A stretch of 5,039 bases of DNA from DATJHM01 sp035493895 (GTDB taxonomy: Bacteria; Chloroflexota; Ktedonobacteria; Ktedonobacterales; Ktedonobacteraceae), in the NCBI GenBank assembly GCA_035493895.1, contig DATJHM010000306.1:1-5039 (forward strand), written 5' to 3'. How positions within the stretch are numbered: position 1 is the first letter of the stretch; every line of letters begins with the position of its first letter. The position numbers and the translations under genes were made by a program. Below, piece after piece: positions 1 to 5,039 of the stretch. Under the pieces are notes generated by a model. It saw only the letters and a program-made list of their open reading frames with translations, was not told the DNA's origin and searched no databases.

Positions 1-7
1 ATTCATT

Positions 8-205
8 GCAGACAAGCGGCGACTCTACGGAAATGAGAGGAGATTCTCCTTATCTACGTGACATTGCCGCTTGTCTGCGACCGGGTCGATGACGAAAATC
101 TCAGCTCGGAGAGCAACCCGGTCGCAGACAAGCGGCGACTCTACGGGATGGATCGGAGATTCGCCTTATTTACGTAATATTGCAGACAAGCCGCGCCTCT
201 ACGGG
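8..205. repeat. Short repeat array with 58-bp period, one unit inverted
   Basis: A 23-bp motif beginning GCAGACAAGCGGCGACTC occurs identically at 8-30 and 124-146, and with two mismatches at 182-204. Its first 13 bases occur inverted at 66-78. The four starts (8, 66, 124, 182) are exactly 58 bp apart. The 35-37 bases after the first and third copies (31-67 and 147-183) also align without gaps, with 28 of 37 identical, so the true unit is about 58-60 bp rather than 23 bp. The inverted unit (66-123) has a different interior. No start codon, ribosome binding site or reading frame of note accounts for the stretch, so 1-229 is best read as intergenic repeat DNA downstream of the acetyltransferase gene. 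Such arrays are often dispersed in a genome; that cannot be seen from one window. The left edge may continue outside the window. Confidence 0.85.
66..136. repeat. Perfect 21-bp inverted repeat with 29-nt loop
   Basis: The 21 bases at 66-86 are the exact reverse complement of 116-136, leaving a loop at 87-115. The arms combine the 13-bp repeat core with 8 additional bases (GACCGGGT at 79-86 and its complement at 116-123). Inside the right part a smaller stem is also possible: GTCGC at 121-125 with GCGAC at 135-139, extended by CCCG at 117-120 with CGGG at 144-147 across a four-base bulge. As RNA on either strand this would fold strongly. There is no U-tract after the stem, so a standard intrinsic terminator is not supported, though it lies downstream of the minus-strand operon and could limit read-through or protect the 3' end. 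Confidence 0.85.
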
Positions 206-229
206 AAAAGGACACGTATCTTCATAATC

Positions 230-1261
230 TCACTGTACCTCTTGACGCATCGCGTAATCAACACTTGCGAATGGCCACGCGCTCGCCAGCCATGCCGAGA
301 CTGCACGATAGAGCGGACCATCGAGATGTGCGTGACTTGCGCGAACCCAGGAGCGCACATCTGCATCATAGCCCGCTCGACGCGCTGGATAAATATACAC
401 GCAACCAATAACCTCATCGCCCGCAAGGACCGTATAAGTAAACCCTCTGCGCTCCGCAAAATCACGTGCATGCCTCTCGAGATCCGCAAGATTCTCATCG
501 AGGGTCATAACCCTGCCAGGCCACGCTCGCCCGAGGAAGCCAGGAGTCGCCTGGATATGCTCAATGCTCGAAGTCCAGGCCGCATAATCGAGCACATTAT
601 GCTCTGGCCCCAGCGGTTCGAGCCGGAAATCAGCCGTCGTCAATCCCGCTGGAACCTCAAAGTCGTCGGGAACCAGTGTCCGCTCGTTTTTCATTCCCGA
701 AGGCTGCACATCTGGATACGCATCTTGTACATCTAACCGCACCAGTATTGCCTCGCCATCCGTAAAATCCGTGCCAGGAACACGCCTGACCTCCTGAAAG
801 CCAAGCGTTGCATGCTGGAGCAGCGATGCCTCATTCGTACTATCGGTGATATAGAATACCTCGTTGCTCCTCTGAAATACCCAGCGCAAGCGTGCTCTCG
901 TCAGCGCATTTGCAATCCCCCGACGCCGCCACGCTGGATCGACCAGAAGACCGGTCAGATAATACCCTCCCGGCATTCCAGGCCCAATCGCATTCTCCGC
1001 TCGCTTCGAGACGCGCCCATAGCCAACAATGTTGCCCGCAACTTTGGCGACGAACATTCGGCCCTCGGGATCGGTCAAATCCTGCGTAAAACCCTTCCTT
1101 CGATCTCCCCGCCCCCGACCGCGAACCCGTACGGCCAGCTCGACACAGGGCTCGACATCCTCAGGTGCCAGTGGCTGTATGCGTGGAGTATTGTTTCCCA
1201 TCTCACTGTGAGCATCAGGCGTACCCGAATGCGCACCGTCAGTGTTCGATGCCGAACTCAT
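230..1261 (-). CDS. Two-domain GNAT family N-acetyltransferase
   Basis: The 343-residue protein appears to be two acetyltransferase domains in one chain; these enzymes transfer an acetyl group from acetyl-CoA to an amine, and the substrate here is unknown. The N-terminal domain (about residues 25-178) has the core GNAT motif: the strand YYLTGLLVDP (100-109), then the acetyl-CoA loop RRRGIA (112-117) and its helix, then a late LLQHATLGFQEV segment (147-158). The C-terminal part (about 193-343) resembles a family I know as stand-alone proteins of about 150-190 residues, with EPLGPEHN (215-222), SSIEHIQATPGF (231-242), RRGFTYTV (271-278), EVIGCVYIYP (283-292) and DVRSWVRA (301-308); it lacks a clear Q/RxxGxG/A loop. 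The joint lies around Met190 in a proline-rich linker. The start at 1261 is chosen because AAGGAG sits 8 bases upstream; Met21 has no comparable site. The gene follows the anti-sigma gene by 12 bp and is probably the last of the operon. It looks GC-richer than its operon neighbours. Confidence 0.93.
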   Translation of the reverse strand: MSSASNTDGAHSGTPDAHSEMGNNTPRIQPLAPEDVEPCVELAVRVRGRGRGDRRKGFTQDLTDPEGRMFVAKVAGNIVGYGRVSKRAENAIGPGMPGGYYLTGLLVDPAWRRRGIANALTRARLRWVFQRSNEVFYITDSTNEASLLQHATLGFQEVRRVPGTDFTDGEAILVRLDVQDAYPDVQPSGMKNERTLVPDDFEVPAGLTTADFRLEPLGPEHNVLDYAAWTSSIEHIQATPGFLGRAWPGRVMTLDENLADLERHARDFAERRGFTYTVLAGDEVIGCVYIYPARRAGYDADVRSWVRASHAHLDGPLYRAVSAWLASAWPFASVDYAMRQEVQ

Positions 1262-1269
1262 ACTGTATG

Positions 1270-1275
1270 CTCCTT
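1270..1275 (-). promoter_or_regulatory. Ribosome binding site of the acetyltransferase gene
   Basis: AAGGAG on the minus strand lies 8 bases before the ATG at 1261 and shares bases with the TAA stop codon of the anti-sigma gene (1274-1276). The overlap supports translation of both genes from one transcript and fixes the start of the acetyltransferase. Confidence 0.85.
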
Positions 1276-2434
1276 ATTTCACAATAAATGGAATGTTCCA
1301 AGTTGCTCCTGGTGTCTCGTAAGCTTTCTCTTTGGAATCGATCTCAGAAATCGTTTGTTGGATCGTCAGTATCCATTGCCCCTTTTTGCTTGCCAGGGAC
1401 GGGTCATCAAAGTTTACCTGCCATGCATTCGTACCTGCATATATCATAGAAGCACTGTACTCATGCCCATCAATTGTAAGCTTAAAGTCTAAGCGTGAGA
1501 ATGCTATATTAGTGTAATCAGCACGGTCAAATCCCTGGATATATGCTCGTGTCTCGGTCGGCGCAATCACAACCTTCTGTAATGTTACCGTTTTTCCATG
1601 CAATACTTCCACCTGACCTTTCACAATCCCTGCAACCGCGTCATGATAGCTGGCCTGCTTTGTCTCTGGCTTCCCACTTGAGGTCACGGCATGGTTCATC
1701 TGCAACACCTTGCCTGGATGAAATGGAACGATAATGTTAAATGTCAGGTAACCTTCCATCTGAAAGCCACTGTTCTGCGGCTGCGAACCATAAGGGATTG
1801 CCAGGTACAGATGTAGCTCCTTCGGTGTGCCTTGAATACCCGATGCATCGTAAGCAAACAGATTGCCACTCTCGGTGCCTGTAGCGATGCCTCCCATATT
1901 CCGCAATTTTATACCTTGCTCTGTTGTCAGTTCGCCCTCCCCTGGGGCAAATTTCCCCGCAAAACTCTTGCCTGTGGGAGCCTCACCTGTGTATCCAATC
2001 AGCACTCTGTTTGTGTCTGCATATGCCTTCTGAATCGTGAGTGTATAGCCATCAACACTTTTTGACTGATGATAATCCGAAAACTGTTGCGCCATTGACT
2101 TTATGCCCAGATATTCGAACAGGTCAGCCAGTTGCGCTCCTCCTGTTGCGGCGTAGGCAGTAGCTCCAATGGTTGCCAATCCTATAATCAAGCTTGCTAC
2201 GAGCGTCCCGGTATGTAAAACAGCTCTTCTGGAACGATGCTCTCTCTGCGTGGCGACGATCGGCTTATTCGTTGCATGCTTCGACATGAACATTCGTCTC
2301 CACCATATCACTTTGCGCTCCTGCATTGCCAGTTCGGGTGCAATACGCTTCCACATGTGTTCTGCGGCAGGGGGATTACCATAAAGATTCTGATAATGTT
2401 TTTGGAGATGTTGCTCCAGTTTTGTATCATTCAT
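1274..2434 (-). CDS. Membrane anti-sigma factor, DUF4179-like
   Basis: The 386-residue protein probably binds and silences the sigma factor encoded just upstream. Residues 1-70 form a basic, tryptophan-containing cytoplasmic part ending in REHRSRR (64-70). A single hydrophobic segment follows (about 74-97, TLVASLIIGLATIGATAYAA). The remainder (98-386) would be outside the membrane. The region after the membrane segment, with VDGYTLTIQKAYADTNRVLIGYT (127-149, key residues G129, R143, G147), matches my memory of the DUF4179 family, and KVVIAPTETRAYI (287-299) matches the C-terminal DUF5643-type domain found with it. The protein contains no cysteine, so it is not of the zinc-binding HxxxCxxC anti-sigma class. 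The ATG overlaps the sigma stop codon as ATGA, suggesting coupled translation and balanced amounts. The signal sensed and the release mechanism cannot be read from the sequence. Domain assignment is by recall of motif pattern and less certain than the anti-sigma role. Confidence 0.87.
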   Translation of the reverse strand: MNDTKLEQHLQKHYQNLYGNPPAAEHMWKRIAPELAMQERKVIWWRRMFMSKHATNKPIVATQREHRSRRAVLHTGTLVASLIIGLATIGATAYAATGGAQLADLFEYLGIKSMAQQFSDYHQSKSVDGYTLTIQKAYADTNRVLIGYTGEAPTGKSFAGKFAPGEGELTTEQGIKLRNMGGIATGTESGNLFAYDASGIQGTPKELHLYLAIPYGSQPQNSGFQMEGYLTFNIIVPFHPGKVLQMNHAVTSSGKPETKQASYHDAVAGIVKGQVEVLHGKTVTLQKVVIAPTETRAYIQGFDRADYTNIAFSRLDFKLTIDGHEYSASMIYAGTNAWQVNFDDPSLASKKGQWILTIQQTISEIDSKEKAYETPGATWNIPFIVK

Positions 2435-3003
2435 CTCGATCTATGCGCCCTTTCAGTATTCAAAATATCCAATAACTCTATCTTCTTGCTCTCTCGTAAG
2501 TTTCCCAATGCCCTGTGCAATCGCGATTTCACGGTCCCCAGTGGCACGTGCAGAACCAGCGCGATCTCTGCCAGTTCCAGCTCAGCGAAAAAACGCAATT
2601 CGAGCACATGCTGTTGCTCCACTGGCAACGCTTTGAGCACTATTTGCAATTCGCTGGCGCGTTCTGCATCCAGTATTGTTTTTGCAACGTCATCAGCACT
2701 GATCAAACGCTCTTCGTCTGCTACCTCGATTGGTACCGTGGAAATAGTGCGTCTCCTCATCGCCATACGACAACGATTTGCTACGATGGTTAACAACCAG
2801 GGACGAAATTCCTGCCTGTCGTTGAAGTGCCGCAGACCGCGCCATGTGTCCAGCCATGCCTCTTGTAGCGCATCTTCGGCGGCATTCGCATCAGGGAGGA
2901 GAACTCGTGCCGTACGCCACACGACATCATGATAGCTCTCAACTAACTGTTGAAATGCCCTCTGATCACCCTGGCGTGCACGATGGATAATGCTCTCTTG
3001 CAT
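2431..3003 (-). CDS. ECF-type RNA polymerase sigma factor (sigma-70 family)
   Basis: With the start at 3003 the product is 190 residues, the usual size for extracytoplasmic-function sigma factors that direct RNA polymerase to a small set of stress promoters. Region 2 spans about residues 8-85: ARQGDQRAFQQLVESY (9-24), the core-binding stretch DANAAEDALQEAWLDTWRGL (38-57) and the promoter-melting FRPWLLTIVANRCRM (66-80). Region 4 spans about 120-172, with LPVEQQHVLELRFFAELELA (126-145) and the helix-turn-helix GTVKSRLHRAL (156-166) that reads the -35 element. There is no region 1.1 or 3. The frame stays open to a GTG at 3111, but the extra 36 residues are lysine-rich, AT-rich and run through a palindrome, so they look like untranslated leader. 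No strong ribosome binding site is seen: AGAAGG (3019-3024) is 15 bases away. The stop overlaps the next gene as ATGA. Confidence 0.92.
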   Translation of the reverse strand: MQESIIHRARQGDQRAFQQLVESYHDVVWRTARVLLPDANAAEDALQEAWLDTWRGLRHFNDRQEFRPWLLTIVANRCRMAMRRRTISTVPIEVADEERLISADDVAKTILDAERASELQIVLKALPVEQQHVLELRFFAELELAEIALVLHVPLGTVKSRLHRALGNLRESKKIELLDILNTERAHRSR

Positions 3004-3040
3004 ACACTTTTTCTCATGCCTTCTCTTATGTTTGTCGATA

Positions 3041-3054
3041 AAGAAGTACTTCTT
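3041..3054. promoter_or_regulatory. Perfect 14-bp palindrome, possible operator
   Basis: AAGAAGTACTTCTT reads identically on both strands. It lies in the leader of the sigma gene, 38-51 bases before its probable start codon, in the region shared with the divergent lipoprotein gene. A symmetric site in this place fits binding of a dimeric regulator, or a small mRNA hairpin with no loop. In an AT-rich region, chance is a real alternative. Confidence 0.4.
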
Positions 3055-3098
3055 ATTAAGTTGTATGCATCTCTTCTTTCTAGAGTTCCATTTTTTTA

Positions 3099-3127
3099 TT
3101 GCTTCTCGCACAAAAAAAACTTAAAAT
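3099..3127 (+). promoter_or_regulatory. Candidate housekeeping promoter for the lipoprotein gene
   Basis: TTGCTT (3099-3104) and TAAAAT (3122-3127) are separated by 17 bases, matching the housekeeping sigma pattern at 3 of 6 and 5 of 6 positions. Transcription would begin near 3134, leaving a leader of about 55 bases before the ATG at 3191. An overlapping TGATATAC (3128-3135) is an alternative extended -10. Assigned by eye only. Confidence 0.35.
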
Positions 3128-3170
3128 GATATACGGGTTCTTGAATGTGTATATCTTGATTCATCATCAT

Positions 3171-3179
3171 AAGGTGAGG
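3171..3179 (+). promoter_or_regulatory. Ribosome binding site of the lipoprotein gene
   Basis: AAGGTGAGG lies 11 bases before the ATG at 3191. It is the only purine-rich site nearby with good complementarity to 16S rRNA and supports that start, which also gives a complete signal peptide. Confidence 0.65.
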
Positions 3180-3190
3180 GAAAAGAAAAT

Positions 3191-4330
3191 ATGCCACGTC
3201 GTCTTTTGTATATCGCGACTCTCTTCTTGCTTCCCTTGATCTGTACTGCCTGCACATGGGGCGGAAATGTCCCTAAAACCACGCACGAAACGAATATTCC
3301 TACGCCCACGCCATCTCCTATACGTCTGGGACCGCAGCCCTGCCCCGGCTCCACAGGAAATCCAACCTCCTGGGAATCTATTATTCCCCCCGGTTCTGGC
3401 CAGCATGTAGCGCATGTACTCTGCGGTAATTTGATGGGGGTCTCTGCGTTACAGGCCGTAGTCATGGTGGTTCACGATGACTATGCGTCCCTGCTCGATA
3501 TCTATGTCTATACCAATATCACCACAGCTCATCCAACCTCTGTCTTTACGCTCAAGGGACTCATGCACGGTGACGCAAAGATCAGCAATTACAATACCCT
3601 GCTCACGGCGCAAGAAGACCCCCATTCCCGCGTCAATGCCGATCTTACGCGCCAATGGACGGTTGATTTATTCCGCGAATATAAATGGTCTGATTCTGCT
3701 GGCACGCTCACGCAGGTCGCTTTCCCCGGCATATTTCCCGATTTGACTCGCTATCAGGCGGATGAGGAACAGGAGCAGGTCAATGCGGCCCAAAATATGC
3801 AGCAATGGAGGCTCTCGGTTGTTGCTACGACACAACATTTTGTCAACACACTGCTCAACTGGCCCGCTGATACTCCTGTAACTGTTGTGAGTGGTGGTGA
3901 TGTACACGATGTCCATGCCGTTACACAGGTGCAAAGCACGGCTCCGGGTAGTTCTCCCATTACGCTCTCAATGGATCGTCTGGAGCTAAACGCGGACGGT
4001 GGCATCTGGGAGATTGGGAATGTGCAAACCCAGGGCCTGACCCTGAATGTTCCAGCGAGTCTGCCGCTACTTGTGAGCCCTGTGCAAGTGACAGGCAGCG
4101 TTACCACAACTGCTGGCGGCACTGCTAGCACTGTTACTATCTGGGATCATTGGTATACCGACAGCGGCCACACTACACTCTCAGGAACGGACGCGAAGTT
4201 CTCAACCTCGGTTCTCTATACGCTCACATTCCCCAACGCCACGCAGGAAGGTCTTGTCGGACTCACTTCGACCACATCCAGTCTGGCAATTTCAGGGATC
4301 GTGCTGGTAAAAGTATTGCTTCGCGCATGA
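3191..4330 (+). CDS. Secreted lipoprotein of unknown function
   Basis: The 379-residue product begins with a lipoprotein signal peptide: PRR (2-4), a hydrophobic core (LLYIATLFLLPLI, 5-17) and the cleavage site CTAC with Cys21 as the lipid-bearing residue; Cys at -3 is slightly unusual. A Thr/Pro-rich linker follows (PTPTPSP, 37-43), typical of a tether. The middle (about 60-235) holds ALQAVVMVVHDD (86-97), LYVYTNI-like LDIYVYTNI (102-110), VAFPGIFPDLTRYQ (176-189) and a predicted helix with a Trp (200-224); I associate this arrangement with uncharacterised Ktedonobacteria proteins, from memory. The C-terminal part (about 295-379) is a run of beta-strands, with VQVTGSV (298-304), YTLTFPN (343-349) and SGIVLVKVLL (368-377), resembling an Ig-like Gmad2-type domain. 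No catalytic motif is seen. It is divergent from the sigma operon and followed after 34 bp by a hydrolase gene with which it may be co-transcribed. Confidence 0.88.
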   Translation: MPRRLLYIATLFLLPLICTACTWGGNVPKTTHETNIPTPTPSPIRLGPQPCPGSTGNPTSWESIIPPGSGQHVAHVLCGNLMGVSALQAVVMVVHDDYASLLDIYVYTNITTAHPTSVFTLKGLMHGDAKISNYNTLLTAQEDPHSRVNADLTRQWTVDLFREYKWSDSAGTLTQVAFPGIFPDLTRYQADEEQEQVNAAQNMQQWRLSVVATTQHFVNTLLNWPADTPVTVVSGGDVHDVHAVTQVQSTAPGSSPITLSMDRLELNADGGIWEIGNVQTQGLTLNVPASLPLLVSPVQVTGSVTTTAGGTASTVTIWDHWYTDSGHTTLSGTDAKFSTSVLYTLTFPNATQEGLVGLTSTTSSLAISGIVLVKVLLRA

Positions 4331-4351
4331 TTTTCGTATACTGTTCAAAAT

Positions 4352-4357
4352 AGGAGG
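4352..4357 (+). promoter_or_regulatory. Ribosome binding site of the hydrolase gene
   Basis: AGGAGG lies 7 bases before the ATG at 4365, an ideal spacing. It selects this ATG over the out-of-frame ATG at 4359, which is only one base from the site. Confidence 0.85.
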
Positions 4358-4364
4358 ATGATTA

Positions 4365-5039
4365 ATGTTAGAATCTACTGCTCTCCGTCAGGCTCTGCTC
4401 GCTCGCCTTGGCCCTTTCCCTGAGCGGACCGCTCCCGAGGTGATCGTTGAATCGCGCACAGAGCTGTCTGATCATACGCGCCTGCTTATCTCTTATCTGG
4501 TCGAGCCCGGTGAGCGTATCACGGCCTGGCTCCTCATGCCAAAGGAGAAGCCTCCTGTCGAGGGCTGGCCCGCTATTCTTGCTATTCATCAGCATGCAGG
4601 CCAGTTCGATCTCGGCAAATCAGAGCCAGCTGGTATCAGTGGCAATAGTGCTTATTACTATGGCCTGGAACTATGTCTTCGTGGATATGTCGTACTCTGC
4701 CCCGATCAGCTCTGTTTCGAGGATCGGCGACCCTCTGAGGATCGGCGAGCACAAAACTCCGCGTTAGTCGGTGGGGCTTATGAGCGCTACGAGTTTACCC
4801 GCCGCCTGCTCCATGGAAGTTGCCTGCAAACCAAATATCTGCACGATCTCTCCTGCTCTCTGGACGTGCTCGCGGCTTTGCCTGAAACGGATAGCTCACG
4901 TCTGGGCGCGATCGGCCATTCTCTCGGGGGACAGGAGGTGCTCTGGCTGAGTTGGTTCGACGAGCGTGTGAAGGCCGCCGTCTCCTCCTGTGGCTTCGAT
5001 CTGCTGATGGCGATTGTTGCGGGCGAGATCAATCATAAT
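4365..5039 (+). CDS. Alpha/beta hydrolase, dienelactone hydrolase or acetyl-xylan-esterase type (partial, 3' end missing)
   Basis: The frame is open from 4365 to the last base, giving 225 residues without a stop; the C-terminus lies outside the window. The nucleophile elbow GHSLGG (184-189) places the catalytic Ser at 186. An earlier strand and loop, WPAILAIHQHAG (68-79), fits the oxyanion-hole region, and RGYVVLCPDQLCFEDRR (106-122) fits the next strand with the acidic loop seen in dienelactone-hydrolase-like and acetyl-xylan-esterase-like enzymes. The catalytic Asp and His would be expected after residue 225 and cannot be checked. There is no signal peptide, so a cytoplasmic ester hydrolase or peptidase-like enzyme is likely; substrate unknown. 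A 12-bp direct repeat inside the gene encodes EDRR twice (119-122 and 125-128). The gene starts 34 bp after the lipoprotein stop with no visible terminator between them, so an operon is plausible. Confidence 0.9.
   Translation, partial: MLESTALRQALLARLGPFPERTAPEVIVESRTELSDHTRLLISYLVEPGERITAWLLMPKEKPPVEGWPAILAIHQHAGQFDLGKSEPAGISGNSAYYYGLELCLRGYVVLCPDQLCFEDRRPSEDRRAQNSALVGGAYERYEFTRRLLHGSCLQTKYLHDLSCSLDVLAALPETDSSRLGAIGHSLGGQEVLWLSWFDERVKAAVSSCGFDLLMAIVAGEINHN
4719..4754 (+). repeat. Tandem 18-bp duplication within the hydrolase gene
   Basis: GAGGATCGGCGA is present at 4719-4730 and again at 4737-4748, 18 bp apart, so the reading frame is kept and the peptide reads EDRRPSEDRRAQ. The last six bases of the two 18-bp units differ (ccctct and gcacaa). 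It could be a small duplication by slippage or a coincidence of codon choice at a functional repeat. Confidence 0.6.

Larger units (their letters stand above)
3004..3190. promoter_or_regulatory. Divergent AT-rich control region
   Basis: This 187-bp gap separates the sigma operon (leftward) from the lipoprotein gene (rightward), so promoters for both should lie here. It is clearly richer in A and T than the genes and holds a T7 tract (3091-3097) and an A8 tract (3112-3119), a 14-bp palindrome (3041-3054), and on the minus strand GGAACT (3084-3089), which resembles the -35 core recognised by many ECF sigma factors. No convincing matching -10 was found 16-17 bases after it, so self-regulation of the sigma gene is only suggested. 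Confidence 0.6.

Noticed and set aside
66..136. Intrinsic terminator
   Set aside because: The stem is perfect but no run of T follows it on either strand, and the 29-base loop is long for a terminator.
8..204. CRISPR array (23-bp repeats separated by 35 bases)
   Set aside because: The intervening 'spacers' are about 75% identical to each other, one repeat is inverted, the last copy differs at two positions, and no cas genes are present.
71..736. 221-residue plus-strand reading frame covering the repeat array and part of the acetyltransferase gene
   Set aside because: It runs opposite to a well-supported gene, begins inside the repeat hairpin, has no ribosome binding site and no recognisable domain; it is an antisense shadow.
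812..1492. 226-residue plus-strand reading frame
   Set aside because: It lies antisense to the acetyltransferase and anti-sigma genes, crosses their junction and shows no protein-family features.
2237..2932. 231-residue plus-strand reading frame rich in serine
   Set aside because: It is antisense to the sigma and anti-sigma genes and its Ser/Ala-rich low-complexity content is what the opposite strand of such genes gives.
3004..3111. N-terminal extension of the sigma factor from a GTG at 3111
   Set aside because: The extra 36 residues are lysine-rich, come from AT-rich DNA holding a palindrome, and are not part of the sigma fold; the ATG at 3003 gives the normal family length.
3754..4131. 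125-residue minus-strand reading frame
   Set aside because: It lies entirely within the lipoprotein gene on the opposite strand, with no start signal or domain.
4447..4767. 106-residue plus-strand reading frame
   Set aside because: It is out of frame inside the hydrolase gene, which has the ideal ribosome binding site and the GHSLGG motif.

Overview
The window looks like a chromosomal piece from a member of the Chloroflexota, most likely the Ktedonobacterales. This is an inference. It rests on the mix of a DUF4179-type anti-sigma factor, an acetyltransferase of a type common in actinobacteria-like soil bacteria, a lipoprotein whose middle part resembles Ktedonobacter-type secreted proteins as I remember them, and a moderate overall GC content. 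No rRNA, tRNA, CRISPR array, transposase or phage gene is visible.

Layout. Positions 1-229 hold no gene. They contain an array of short repeats whose starts fall exactly 58 bp apart (8, 66, 124, 182), the second being inverted, which creates a perfect 21-bp hairpin stem. From 3003 leftward to 230, three genes on the minus strand form a tight operon: an ECF-type RNA polymerase sigma factor (2431-3003), a single-pass membrane anti-sigma factor (1274-2434, overlapping by ATGA), and a two-domain GNAT acetyltransferase (230-1261, whose ribosome binding site overlaps the preceding stop codon). A 187-bp AT-rich divergent intergenic region (3004-3190) carries a perfect 14-bp palindrome and candidate promoter elements. 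On the plus strand follow a secreted lipoprotein of unknown function (3191-4330) and, 34 bp later behind a strong AGGAGG, an alpha/beta hydrolase of the dienelactone-hydrolase/acetyl-xylan-esterase type (4365 onward), cut off by the window end.

How it fits together. The sigma/anti-sigma pair is a textbook trans-envelope signalling module. The anti-sigma factor has a cytoplasmic N-terminus, one membrane segment and a large outer domain, and would hold the sigma factor until an outside signal frees it. The co-transcribed acetyltransferase is a candidate effector or passenger of that response. The divergent lipoprotein, sharing the control region, could be a target or a sensor partner, but nothing in the sequence proves it. 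The window is mostly ordinary; the points most worth a second look are the 58-bp repeat array, the double-GNAT fusion inside a sigma-factor operon, and the divergent control region.
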